Of a stretch of DNA of 49,775 nt, positions 42,646 to 49,775 are shown one piece after another. The stretch comes from Acetatifactor muris (lineage in GTDB: Bacteria > Bacillota > Clostridia > Lachnospirales > Lachnospiraceae), in assembly GCF_024623325.1 (NCBI RefSeq), contig NZ_JANJZD010000033.1, forward strand, positions 1-49,775, written 5' to 3'. The notes beneath the pieces are model-generated. The model was not told where the DNA came from. It saw nothing but the letters and a program-made list of their open reading frames with translations, and ran no database searches. How positions within the stretch are numbered: the first letter of the stretch is position 1; each line of letters starts with the position of its first letter. The position numbers and the translations under genes are program-made.

Positions 42646-43713
42646 ATGTGGTCAATTTTGAAAAGAGAGGTGAAAAATGATATGAAAAACCCTCTGTTCT
42701 GGTTTGGCGTTGCGATTGGTGTTTTGATCATATTTCTAAATGTAAGCCCCTATCTGAAGATCCACTATTTTGAGGAAGGGGAAACCATTGTGGACACGGA
42801 ACCGGAAACCTATGGGGATAGAGATGTTATTCACGGATATGTGCCCACGGAGGAAGGGCTGCGGCGGGAAATGTGGGAAGAACGGATACGGGAAACATTG
42901 ATTTCCGTATTCCGGATGGACAATGAGGAAGCGCAGTCCGTAATCGATGAAATGAAGGGAATGGATATTACGGCAGCCTGCGCCCATCTGGAAAAGTATG
43001 GTTTTAATAGTGCATATTATGACTATAATGATACGGCCATCCGTAAAGGAAGTCCTGAAGAAATCAATTCTTATATAGCGGGAAAATTGGAAAACAATGC
43101 ATTTTCGTACTATTTTTCCAGAAAATTTGCCGATTTCGCGGGGGTGTTTATGGGATTTTTCGCAACTATTTTATTATCCGCTTTATTTATGCAGGATACC
43201 AGGAAAAATACCTATGAGCTTCTTCATACAAAGTCTGTCAGCGCAGGAAGCTATCTGTGGGGAAAAGCAGGGGGTGGTTTTGCAGTCTGCCTGATAACGC
43301 TCGCTGTCTTAAACCTGATCTTTTTTGGGATTTGCCTTATTGCGACGAGAAGCAGCGGATTTGAGATGGAGGTTCATTTGACGGACTTTTTATTGGCAAG
43401 CGTTCTCTATATCCTGCCGAACATGCTGATGATTGTCAGCGTTTACAGCCTGATTTCACTGGTGTTTAAAAGTCCGCTTCCGGCTGTGCCGCTGTTATTT
43501 CTCTATATCATATATTCCAATATGGGAAGCAGAAATAGGGAAGGCATTTATGGATATTACGGCAGACCCCTGGCGATTATGGTGCGGTTCCCGGGAAGAT
43601 TTTTTGATACCGCCCCTCCGCCGATGATCTTGCTGAATCAGAGTTTCCTTATCCTGGCCGCTGTGTGCATCCTCTTTCTCTCAATGCAGATTTGGAAAAG
43701 GAGGCGGGTATAA
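42646..43713 (+). CDS. ABC transporter permease (ABC-2 type) 1
   Basis: A 355-residue membrane protein. One helix near the N-terminus (about 17-34) is followed by a 130-residue extracellular loop and five further helices (about 170-190, 210-235, 245-270, 275-295, 330-350). This matches ABC-2 transporters of the lantibiotic-immunity or Na+-efflux type. ATG 42646 is chosen because AAGGAGG (42632-42638) lies 7 bases upstream; ATG 42640 would leave one base. It is coupled to permease 2 through a shared stop/start (TAATG). Confidence 0.82.
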   Translation: MWSILKREVKNDMKNPLFWFGVAIGVLIIFLNVSPYLKIHYFEEGETIVDTEPETYGDRDVIHGYVPTEEGLRREMWEERIRETLISVFRMDNEEAQSVIDEMKGMDITAACAHLEKYGFNSAYYDYNDTAIRKGSPEEINSYIAGKLENNAFSYYFSRKFADFAGVFMGFFATILLSALFMQDTRKNTYELLHTKSVSAGSYLWGKAGGGFAVCLITLAVLNLIFFGICLIATRSSGFEMEVHLTDFLLASVLYILPNMLMIVSVYSLISLVFKSPLPAVPLLFLYIIYSNMGSRNREGIYGYYGRPLAIMVRFPGRFFDTAPPPMILLNQSFLILAAVCILFLSMQIWKRRRV

Positions 43714-44381
43714 TGACGCGTGATATAAAAATTTCCCTGACCTTTCCAAAACAGGCTTACGCAGTATTCTTTGCCCTGGTCTTAAGCCTTGTCAGAGGGG
43801 TGGCCTATTCCAACGAAATAGGGATTGCGTTGGAAGCGCCCATGGCAATCCTTGCGTTCACATTCTGCGCAGATACCTATACGCAGGAAATTGTCAGCAG
43901 GCGGTCAGAAATCTGGCGTTTATGCCCTATGAAAAAGAGAATTCATTGTATTTACAGACGGATTGCGATACAGGAGCTATTCTTACTGACTATTGCAGCC
44001 GTCTCCTATGGCCTGTTTTTTCTGTTCCAAAATCCAATCACATACATTATGGAGAACGGCTCGGAAAGCGAAATGTGTCGGTTTTTCGTCTGTTTAGCGG
44101 CCATGGCTGTCACGCTTGGCTTCTGGGGGATTTTATCCAATCTGATTTCCTGCCTGTTTCGGAATATGTGGGTGGGGATCGGAGGCTGCCTGGTGCTTTG
44201 GACGATTACCAATTCCGTCCTCGGTGACAGAATCTTTGGCGCATGGAACCTGTTTTCTTATTCGTTCAGAAATTTAGAGGACAGCAGTGATTTTAACTGG
44301 ATATATGGGAAAGTTGTCTGTATTTGTATCGGAATCCTGGCAATGGCTGCATTGCCTGCAATCATCAGGAAAAGAGGGTAA
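43713..44381 (+). CDS. ABC transporter permease 2
   Basis: A 222-residue protein with about six hydrophobic segments (from YAVFFALVLSLV to CICIGILAMAALPAI). ATG 43713 follows AAAGGAGG and overlaps the previous stop codon by one base. It is weakly hydrophilic at both ends and has no extracellular domain. Together with permease 1 and the ATPase it forms one exporter. Confidence 0.8.
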   Translation: MTRDIKISLTFPKQAYAVFFALVLSLVRGVAYSNEIGIALEAPMAILAFTFCADTYTQEIVSRRSEIWRLCPMKKRIHCIYRRIAIQELFLLTIAAVSYGLFFLFQNPITYIMENGSESEMCRFFVCLAAMAVTLGFWGILSNLISCLFRNMWVGIGGCLVLWTITNSVLGDRIFGAWNLFSYSFRNLEDSSDFNWIYGKVVCICIGILAMAALPAIIRKRG

Positions 44382-44385
44382 GGCT

Positions 44386-45261
44386 ATGGGAATGAAGATA
44401 GAGGATTTAACGGTAACATTCAGGAATAAGGTAACGGCAGTCAATCACGCTGACCTGGAAATCCCAAAGGGAGTCTTTGGGCTGCTCGGGGAAAACGGGG
44501 CGGGAAAAACAACGCTTATGCGTGTGCTTACAACCGTGTTATCGCCAACCAGTGGCAGGGTAACCTTAGACGGAATACTTTACACAGAGAAAAATTATGA
44601 AAAAATACGTCGGAAAATAGGATATCTGCCCCAGGAAATAGATCTCTATCCTGGCCTGTCAGTACAGGAATGCCTGGAATATATGGGGGATTTATCCTGT
44701 ATACCCAGGCAGGTCTGTAAAGAACGCATCAGTTATTATCTGGAAAAGACAAACCTGTCAGAGCAGCGCAGAAAGAAGATGAAGCAGTTGTCAGGCGGCA
44801 TGAAGCGGCGGGTTGGGCTGATTCAGGCGCTTTTAAATGACCCGGAATTTTTAATTGTGGATGAGCCTACAACCGGGTTAGACCCGGAAGAGCGTATCCG
44901 CATCAGAAATCTGTTGGTTGATTTTTCAGAAGGGCGTACCGTTTTATTTTCCACCCATGTGGTGGAAGACCTGGCGGCAACCTGCAATCAGCTTGCAGTG
45001 ATGAAACATGGGAAATTTCTTTATGCAGGAAACATGAAGGAATTATTGGAACAGGCAAGAGGCCATGTCTGGATTTGTAAGACAAAAGAGGGAGGGACGG
45101 TAAGGGAACTGGAAAAGAAATATCATGTTTCATCGAAACAGTATACGGGGGAGGAATTACAGATGAAATTAATCAGTGAAACGCAGCCCCAGGTGGAATG
45201 CAGTCCCTGTGAGGCAACACTTGAGGATGCTTATATTTATATTGCGAATAAAGAGAGGTAA
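44386..45261 (+). CDS. ABC transporter ATP-binding protein
   Basis: A 291-residue ATPase. Walker A is GENGAGKTT, the Q-loop is YLPQEIDLYPGLS, the signature is LSGGMKRR and Walker B is FLIVDEPTTGLDPEE, with H-loop FSTHVVEDL. The C-terminal 70 residues form a small accessory domain typical of ABC-2 ATPases. ATG 44386 follows GAGGGTAAGGCT; ATG 44392 is an alternative. The permease-permease-ATPase order with a two-component system upstream fits antimicrobial-peptide resistance or an export role. Confidence 0.92.
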   Translation: MGMKIEDLTVTFRNKVTAVNHADLEIPKGVFGLLGENGAGKTTLMRVLTTVLSPTSGRVTLDGILYTEKNYEKIRRKIGYLPQEIDLYPGLSVQECLEYMGDLSCIPRQVCKERISYYLEKTNLSEQRRKKMKQLSGGMKRRVGLIQALLNDPEFLIVDEPTTGLDPEERIRIRNLLVDFSEGRTVLFSTHVVEDLAATCNQLAVMKHGKFLYAGNMKELLEQARGHVWICKTKEGGTVRELEKKYHVSSKQYTGEELQMKLISETQPQVECSPCEATLEDAYIYIANKER

Positions 45262-45420
45262 AAAAGGTTTTTGCACCTTTTGGCGTCGCCAGATACAGGC
45301 TGATAATCGAAATTTTAATTCTATTTTATCATAATACCGAATATATGAAGCCGGGGCCGAGGGACTTTTCATCAAGGACGGCTGCAGGTGACTACGTTTG
45401 CAGCCGTCTTTGATAACATA
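45262..45420 (+). terminator. Hairpins after the ABC transporter operon
   Basis: AAAAGGT/ACCTTTT pairs just after the stop codon (45262-45281). A stronger hairpin, AAGGACGGCTGCA paired with TGCAGCCGTCTTT, lies at 45374-45411 and is followed by a short T-containing tail. Either could end the transcript; the second also serves the convergent GNAT fragment. Confidence 0.55.
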
Positions 45421-45568
45421 TTAAAAGTTTCAGGCTGTTTTGTACTGGAACTGTTTTCAGTGTCTGCAGGCTTGGACAATAATTCTGTTCATAATAGCTG
45501 ACTGCATCCTCTGTCTCAGCTAATCGTATTATAAAACCGTCTTTCTCACCAATAATACCCATACTCAT
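45392..45568 (-). pseudogene. N-terminal fragment of a GNAT acetyltransferase
   Basis: On the minus strand, AAGGAGAAAATAGTAAT precedes ATG 45568, opening a 58-codon frame. Its first 31 codons encode a typical GNAT start (GFIIRLAETEDAVSYYEQNY). The acetyl-CoA loop and everything after it are missing, and the frame runs through unrelated sequence into the terminator hairpin. It reads as a truncated gene. Confidence 0.5.
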
Positions 45569-45864
45569 ATTACTATTTTCTCCTTCACAAATTCCGATTG
45601 TGATTTGATGATTTTTAAGGGAAACATTAGCTGTTATATTTTATTAATAAATTCTCTGCTAACCCTTGAAAATACTAAATTTATTGCAGGTGAGCTTTCC
45701 CTTATTGTTTCCCTTGTATTATATCTTCCCATGGGGCATTATGAACCCTGATAAGGGAAAAATGAGGGAAACAAAATCACATAAAACATTATAACACAAA
45801 ATATATGGGAATTGGTAAACTGATTGAAATGCTTTCAAAAAATGAAAAGAGGGACAGATAAATA
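45569..45864. other. AT-rich intergenic region with an inverted repeat
   Basis: TTTCCCTTATTGTTTCCCTT (45696-45715) is nearly complementary to AAGGGAAAAATGAGGGAAAC (45753-45772), and a third AAGGGAAAC lies at 45617. The pair could be an operator, a recombination site or the edge of a lost mobile element. No open frame is supported. Confidence 0.4.
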
Positions 45865-46140
45865 ATGAATATGATTTATGCAACATACAATATCCACCAT
45901 AACAGCATTGACGTATACACCCACGCAGGTTATTTCTTACGGATAGACTGCAATAAAGCAGAAGAATTGAAAACTACTCCCTGCTCTGAATGTGCCTTAA
46001 ATGCTTTGGCGATAGACGAACCGCTTGAATATGCCCGATTCTATCTTGAAGGAAATATGCAGATGTGGGTGGATGCAGAGGATTCGTTGGAACTATGGCA
46101 GATAATTCTTAAGTCAAAACAAGCACCAAATGATTTATAG
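45865..46140 (+). CDS. Small conserved protein (DUF6061-like, from memory)
   Basis: A 91-residue protein with an N-terminal beta-rich half (MIYATYNIHHNSIDVYTHAG) and a C-terminal part with EPLEYARFYLEGNMQMWVDA. GAGGGACAG precedes the ATG. I recall similar short proteins in Lachnospiraceae accessory regions and the label DUF6061, but cannot check it here. It sits beside the toxin-antitoxin pair and may be part of the same accessory block. Confidence 0.5.
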   Translation: MNMIYATYNIHHNSIDVYTHAGYFLRIDCNKAEELKTTPCSECALNALAIDEPLEYARFYLEGNMQMWVDAEDSLELWQIILKSKQAPNDL

Positions 46141-46158
46141 TGCCATTTGGCGCTTGTT

Positions 46159-46461
46159 TTATAGATTTCGTCCTTGATACTGTATTGTTACTACATAGCC
46201 TGTTTTACATGGTTCATCAATGCGGAAAATGGCGATATAATTATCAATCAGTAACTGACGGTAGCCTTTTCCGGCATATCTGCCTTCATTACGCTCTTGA
46301 TGGGACTGTGGAAATGTGTCCAGGCTTAAAATAGACTTCTTAATTCTGTCGATCTGTCCTTTGGCATTTTCAGGAGCTGATTTCTCATTTGCGATATATT
46401 CGTAAATGTGGTCTAATTCATGGATTGCTCTGGGGTTGACTTTTACCTTGTATTTATCCAA
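46159..46461 (-). CDS. ParE/RelE-type toxin
   Basis: A toxin of about 100 residues with the ParE/RelE fold pattern: YKVKVNPRAIHELDHIYEYI, a helix with KGQIDRIKKSILSLD, and strands YRQLLIDNYIAIFRID and GYVVTIQYQGRN. The TTG at 46461 is preferred because TTGGAGAAAAAACAT puts GGAG 10 bases upstream and the start overlaps the antitoxin stop by 8 bases. An ATG at 46485 is an alternative. The family contains RNases (RelE) and gyrase poisons (ParE); which applies is not clear. Confidence 0.82.
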   Translation of the reverse strand: MDKYKVKVNPRAIHELDHIYEYIANEKSAPENAKGQIDRIKKSILSLDTFPQSHQERNEGRYAGKGYRQLLIDNYIAIFRIDEPCKTGYVVTIQYQGRNL

Positions 46462-46717
46462 AATGTTTTTTCTCCAATTCTGCAAAAACTATCTCTGCGT
46501 CAACTGCTTCTGCTCCGTTAGCAATTTCCTGCTCAGACTCAAATATGGCTTGGTCAATGCGGTTCATTCTTGCAAATTTATCATATAATTCACTACTCAT
46601 TACAACCAAATCGCTATATCCGTTCTTAGTAATAAAAATAGGCTCCTGTTCCTTGTGTGCGATATTAGAAATCTCGGTTGTATTGCGTAAATCCTTAATA
46701 GGTATAATAAGTGGCAT
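46454..46717 (-). CDS. Phd/YefM-type antitoxin
   Basis: An 87-residue antitoxin. The N-terminal part MPLIIPIKDLRNTTEISNIA is the typical Phd/YefM DNA-binding start, followed by PIFITKNGYSDLVVMSSELY. The C-terminal helix (acidic, EIANGAEAVDAEIVFAELEK) would bind and neutralise the toxin. AAAGGAG precedes the ATG at 46717. The promoter region carries an inverted repeat, as expected for autoregulation by the toxin-antitoxin complex. Confidence 0.88.
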   Translation of the reverse strand: MPLIIPIKDLRNTTEISNIAHKEQEPIFITKNGYSDLVVMSSELYDKFARMNRIDQAIFESEQEIANGAEAVDAEIVFAELEKKHFG

Positions 46718-46739
46718 AATGCTTCACTCCTTTCTTTGG

Positions 46740-46772
46740 CATAATTATAGCATAATTATGTCCAGACGACAA
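46740..46772 (-). promoter_or_regulatory. Toxin-antitoxin promoter and operator
   Basis: On the minus strand, TTGTCG (46772-46767) and TATAAT (46749-46744) are spaced by 17 bases. CATAATTA/TAATTATG arms at 46740-46760 form an inverted repeat overlapping the -10, a likely operator for the antitoxin. The uridine kinase fragment starts within 15 bases on the other strand. Confidence 0.65.
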
Positions 46773-46784
46773 CAAAAATGTAAC

Positions 46785-47132
46785 ATGATAAAAATTTTAA
46801 TATTTCATGATTGCAACTGGGATATCCTGATCATTGAAGGTATTTTCGCTTTTTGGGATGAAAGATTTTCCAATTTATCCGATTTGAAGATTTTTGTTGA
46901 TTGTGAACCAGACGAAAGATTTAAAAGACGGATATTAAGAAACTTATCTTTTGGTCAGGATTTAGAAGAAATATTAAGCAGGTATGTTCAGGCTGTACAG
47001 CCAAGACAAAGAGAATACGTTGAACCTACAAAATGGAAAGCGGATATTATAATAAATGGTTTCTCATCTTCCCAAATAGGGCTTGAGATTATCGGGAACT
47101 GGATAAAAGAGAATTTCGTAAGCGTCAAATAA
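46785..47132 (+). pseudogene. C-terminal fragment of uridine kinase
   Basis: The frame encodes WDILIIEGIFAFWDER, then LKIFVDCEPDERFKRRILRN, which match the second half of uridine kinase/phosphoribulokinase-type enzymes (the I-I-E-G strand and the D-x-x-x-R-x-x-R-R lid segment), and ends with VEPTKWKADIIINGF. The Walker A P-loop and the first 80-90 residues are absent. It was probably truncated by an event at the toxin-antitoxin boundary. It is not expected to be active. Confidence 0.7.
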
Positions 47133-47297
47133 GAACGTGTAGTGAAATATTCAGCTTTCTTCTACGTTTTTACGAAGTTCCTTTAAATTTTTGCCAATAG
47201 AAATATCCTGTTTTATCTTATATGACATAAAATCTTCTTTTAAAGAAATCCAGGCTCACAAAGCAGGTCAAAGTCATAAGAGAAACCATTTACGCTG

Positions 47298-47767
47298 TCA
47301 ATTTCCCCTTCCCCGGTGTCCGCCTCCAGAGTCGCCGCGCCAGCCGTTTCCGTGTCTTCCGCCACCTGTCTGCCCCTGTCCGTTACCAGGCTGTCCTGCG
47401 CCCTGTCCATTACCGCCGCCGCTACCAGGCTGTTCTGTGCCCTGTCCATTACCGCTGCCGTTACCAGGCTGTCCTGCGCCCCGTCCATTACCGCCGTGGT
47501 TACCGGGCTGTTCTGCGCTCTGTCCGTTACCGCTGCCAGCTTCAGGCTGATCGGTTCCGGAATTGCTTTCGTTGTCTGCAGGCTGTTCCGCCCTGGGGGA
47601 ACCGGTTCCCAGTGCATCCGCAACGGCGTTCAGTATGCTGTTACTGGAAAATGTGGCACCGCTGACCGTTGGCACATCCAGGGACTGGGTGCTGATAATT
47701 TCACTGATAATCGTATCCTTCGCACGGGTGAAAAACGCAGTGTTAAACGGATACCTCCCCGATAAAC
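47298..47767 (-). pseudogene. FMN-binding domain fragment with glycine-rich repeats
   Basis: Downstream of apbE on the minus strand, this frame encodes TAFFTRAKDTIISEIISTQS, then the flavin-attachment segment VSGATFSSNSILNAV, so it is the end of an FMN-binding (FMN_bind) domain. A low-complexity tail with 13-residue repeats (such as GQGTEQPGSGGGN) follows. The domain's front half is missing: upstream the frame runs inside the end of apbE. It looks like a deletion fused the remains of the ApbE target protein to the end of apbE. Confidence 0.6.
47390..47530. repeat. 39-bp coding tandem repeats in the glycine-rich tail
   Basis: Units of 39 bases (CCCTGTCCATTACCGCCGCC and variants on the plus strand) recur three to four times, encoding a 13-residue Gly/Asn/Gln-rich motif on the minus strand. 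Near-identity indicates slippage expansion. Confidence 0.75.
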
Positions 47768-48691
47768 TCAATTTCTTCTCAAAAGGAATTTCCCCTGCAG
47801 TCCGGGGGTGATTCTGATTTCCCCCTCGTTGTCTATAAAAACGGCCTCTATTCCCCGTTTTTCCAAAAGGGGCAAACCGGCGTTTCTTCCCAATACGCAT
47901 AGGCCCGTGGCCAGGGCATCCAGTTCCATGGCGCTCTGGCCCACCAGGGTTACGGACAGCAGCCCTGAATCCGCCGGACAGCCTGTGCGGGGATTCAGGA
48001 TATGATGGTATCGCCTGCCCTGGGAAAAGAACCCTCGCTCATAAGTACCACTGGTTACAACGGCCTTGTTTTTCACCGAAACTTCGGCTATGGACTGGCC
48101 GTTTTTCTGATACGGGTGCTGAATGCCGATTTTTTGTTCCCTGCCCAGGGCAATCACGGTTTCGCCGAAATTCAGAAGGGCGTGACGCACCTTGTTTTTC
48201 TTCAAAATCTGTAAAGCCTGGTCAGCCGCATACCCTTTTGCAATTCCGCCCAGATCAATCTGCATTCCCTTCCTGCGCAGAAATGCGGTGCTTTCTGTCT
48301 CGTCCAATACCAGATCGGAAAGCCCGTTTCGGCCGCAGCCTTCTGCCAGAGCCGAATCTGACGGCATTTTGGCGCAGCGGATCGCATCCCGCCAGAGCCG
48401 GTTCGCAGCACCTGTTGTTATGTCAAATGCGCCCCGGGTTTCCGCGCCGTAAGCCAGAGCATGGAAAAGGACAAATAAAGTATCCGGATGAACCGTCACC
48501 GGTTTGATGCCCGCCTGCTCATTGATTCTGAAAATGTCGCTTTCCGCTTCAAAAAAAGAGAAGCGTGCATGGAGTTCCAGAACACGTTTTTTCACCTGTT
48601 CCGCGGTTTCCGGAGCATAATTGCCGTAGAGCGCAATCGTGTTCACTGTGCCAGGGCCCGGGAAAATTTTTTGCAGTCTTTTTTGGTTCAT
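47768..48691 (-). CDS. apbE: ApbE-like FAD:protein FMN transferase
   Basis: A 307-residue enzyme that attaches FMN from FAD to Thr in target FMN-binding domains. The family blocks GTVNTIALYG (start), FDITTGAANRLWRDA, IDLGGIAKGYAADQAL and the metal-binding region ELDALATGLCVLG are present. The N-terminus is short, with no signal peptide and no clear ribosome binding site before ATG 48691, so the secretion or lipid signal may have been lost. Its usual target domain is present next door only as a fragment. Confidence 0.82.
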   Translation of the reverse strand: MNQKRLQKIFPGPGTVNTIALYGNYAPETAEQVKKRVLELHARFSFFEAESDIFRINEQAGIKPVTVHPDTLFVLFHALAYGAETRGAFDITTGAANRLWRDAIRCAKMPSDSALAEGCGRNGLSDLVLDETESTAFLRRKGMQIDLGGIAKGYAADQALQILKKNKVRHALLNFGETVIALGREQKIGIQHPYQKNGQSIAEVSVKNKAVVTSGTYERGFFSQGRRYHHILNPRTGCPADSGLLSVTLVGQSAMELDALATGLCVLGRNAGLPLLEKRGIEAVFIDNEGEIRITPGLQGKFLLRRN

Positions 48692-48723
48692 ATTGTGTTT
48701 GTATTGTGTTCTTATATTGGCTC

Positions 48724-48932
48724 TTATATGGTGCTTTCATAGTGGTTTCGGCAGCTGTTCACACAGTCCCTGCCGATTTGCTCCAAAGCCCAATTCTGCA
48801 TTTCCAGAAACATCCTGCCCCTAAGGCTGTCATAATCCATCCATATAAGTTTATGGTCAGATTCAACGGGAGCTTGTTTCTGTTCGAGCAGCTCTCCCAA
48901 ATAGTAGGTTTGGATCGATTTTGTGCATTTTA
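48724..48932 (-). pseudogene. C-terminal fragment of a NUDIX hydrolase
   Basis: On the minus strand the frame encodes SIQTYYLGELLEQKQAPVES, then HKLIWMDYDSLRGRMFLEMQ and NWALEQIG, which match the C-terminal part of clostridial NUDIX enzymes. The Nudix box is absent and no start codon is conserved. It ends at a stop codon at 48724. It is a different fragment from the intact NUDIX gene at 48980-49411, upstream on the same strand. Confidence 0.6.
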
Positions 48933-48979
48933 ATTATCTCCTTAAACATGCTGATTTGTATATCTTCTTAAGAAATGGT

Positions 48980-49411
48980 TTACAGATATCCCCGTTTTTT
49001 GGCTTCCTGCAGCAGCTGCGGCTGAATATGGGAGTATGTCCAGTTCTCCGGCAAGTCCTCCATCAGCACGATTTCCTCAATTTCGCTGTGGAGATCTGCC
49101 TCAAAACGGGTGATTTGGGCAAAAAACAGCATTCCGAAGGATTCCTCCCCATTATTCAAATTGTCCGGCGCCGTAACGGAATAGACACAGACAGGGGTTA
49201 TGGTAAATTCCAAGGCTCCCGTTTCCTCATACAGCTCCCGCTTTGCCGTATCCAGGATGTTTTCTCCGGCTTCCCGATGCCCTCCCGGGCATTCCCAGGT
49301 ATCTCTGCTTCTGTGTTTACAAAATACATATTTGTTCTGTGCCCTGGATATAATTACGGCAAATTGAAGTAATTCATCATCAGCTTCCTTGTAAAACCGA
49401 ACCTCTGTCAT
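48980..49411 (-). CDS. NUDIX hydrolase
   Basis: A 143-residue enzyme with a perfect Nudix box (G-H-R-E-A-G-E-x7-R-E-L-Y-E-E-T-G). The N-terminal strand FAVIISRAQNKYVFCKH fits the fold. Members hydrolyse nucleoside diphosphates linked to other groups, such as 8-oxo-dGTP or NDP-sugars; the substrate here is not predictable. On its strand, GGAGGAAT precedes the ATG. Confidence 0.9.
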   Translation of the reverse strand: MTEVRFYKEADDELLQFAVIISRAQNKYVFCKHRSRDTWECPGGHREAGENILDTAKRELYEETGALEFTITPVCVYSVTAPDNLNNGEESFGMLFFAQITRFEADLHSEIEEIVLMEDLPENWTYSHIQPQLLQEAKKRGYL

Positions 49412-49676
49412 TTGGTCATTCCTCCATTCTTATGTTTCATTTGTCTCATTTCTTACAATGCCTGTGGTCATGGCAGCGGAGGCATTCCTCTTTTCGGTGA
49501 TTATACTACAGTTTCTTTTTTCATGAAACAGATTCCTGCAAAAGTTTCCGTAAAAGCTTTCTAATAGTTTTCCAATAAGTTTTGCTAAAAATCCGGGCTT
49601 TTCCAGAACTTCACCGGGGAAAATATGGTAGAAAACAGGGAAGGAAAGTAGTGTATTGACATGACGATATTTAACC
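49412..49676. other. AT-rich intergenic region upstream of the NUDIX gene
   Basis: No open frame or RNA gene is supported here. A TTGACA-like box (around 49656) lies just before the hairpin cluster at the right edge. Confidence 0.3.
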
Positions 49677-49762
49677 TTACTACCGCCTTTTAAGAGGCGG
49701 CAGTAAAGCTGGGGTATAAAGACTTGAGCTTTATTCTGGCATCACCTGTCCTAAAATGCCAG
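49677..49762 (+). repeat. Run of three hairpins at the right edge
   Basis: A near-perfect 30-bp palindrome (49677-49706, TTACTACCGCCTTTT/AAGAGGCGGCAGTAA) is followed by AAAGCT/AGCTTT (49705-49710/49727-49732) and CTGGCA/TGCCAG (49736-49741/49757-49762). Compact hairpins of this kind mark the ends of IS200/IS605-type elements and some structured RNAs. The window ends before any gene, so identity is open. Confidence 0.5.
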
Positions 49763-49775
49763 TCAACCTTTGCTG

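Noticed and set aside
47191..47550. Proline/cysteine-rich plus-strand open frame
   Set aside because: It is the antisense of the glycine-rich coding repeats on the minus strand and has no independent start signal.
1..49775. tRNA or rRNA genes
   Set aside because: No cloverleaf T-arm pattern or rRNA-like segment was seen by eye; a covariance-model search would be needed to exclude them fully.

Overview
The window looks like chromosomal DNA from a gut-type Clostridia (Bacillota), most likely Lachnospiraceae. The evidence is GGAGG-type ribosome binding sites, many ATGA/GTGA-coupled genes, mid-range GC, protein families typical of that group (HemZ, apt-relA, PadR-controlled ABC exporters, large solute-binding lipoproteins, BceRS-like or VanRS-like two-component systems) and degraded LplB-type carbohydrate transport. 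This placement is inference from gene content; no rRNA is present, and no tRNA was seen by eye.

Layout. 1-340: two copies of a 208-bp-period hairpin-bearing repeat. 371-1277: MNT/HEPN pair. 1.3-2.5 kb: zinc-ribbon membrane protein and a GNAT. 2.5-3.4 kb: a decayed carbohydrate locus (SGNH hydrolase with an internal deletion, LplB-like permease cut off inside its first membrane segment by a repeat element), with two closely matching promoters. 3.5-7.5 kb: purA, LysR regulator, HAD hydrolase, tandem GNAT. 7.5-9.4 kb (minus): ECF sigma factor with a membrane anti-sigma-like partner. 9.7-15.3 kb: large solute-binding lipoprotein, small unknown protein, lipoprotein with 17-residue repeats, response regulator and histidine kinase. 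16.2-19.4 kb: 19-unit Sel1-repeat protein with an unrecognised 298-residue partner. 19.5-20.6 kb (minus): GNAT and P-loop kinase. 20.8-21.9 kb: a non-coding 1.1-kb palindromic repeat locus with terminal inverted repeats. 22.0-28.0 kb: PadR regulator, an unusual flavin reductase/SCP2-like/membrane fusion, and a heterodimeric ABC exporter. 28.1-28.3 kb: 48-bp hairpin tandem repeats. 28.5-33.2 kb: SEC-C protein, DUF308 membrane protein, CBS protein, apt, relA. 33.4-40.5 kb: decayed small ORFs, MBL hydrolase, MoxR-DUF58-transglutaminase operon, hemZ. 40.6-45.3 kb: two-component system plus ABC transporter, separated by 39-bp hairpin repeats. 45.4-48.9 kb: a cluster of gene fragments (GNAT, uridine kinase, FMN-binding domain, NUDIX) among a small conserved protein, a ParE/Phd toxin-antitoxin pair and apbE. 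49.0-49.4 kb: NUDIX hydrolase. 49.68 kb to the end: a run of hairpins that may open another element.

How the genes fit together. Housekeeping genes (purA, apt, relA, hemZ) form the backbone. Purine salvage (Apt), AMP synthesis (PurA) and the stringent alarmone enzyme (RelA) share substrates or effectors. Between them lie envelope-sensing modules: an ECF sigma pair, two two-component systems, PadR/ABC efflux and MoxR-DUF58-transglutaminase. Two decay zones (2.5-3.4 and 45.4-48.9 kb) hold truncated genes. The strongest leads for something undescribed are the palindromic repeat family at 20.8-21.9 kb, which also sits at a gene truncation at 3.3 kb, and the flavin reductase/SCP2-like/membrane fusion at 22.6-24.4 kb.
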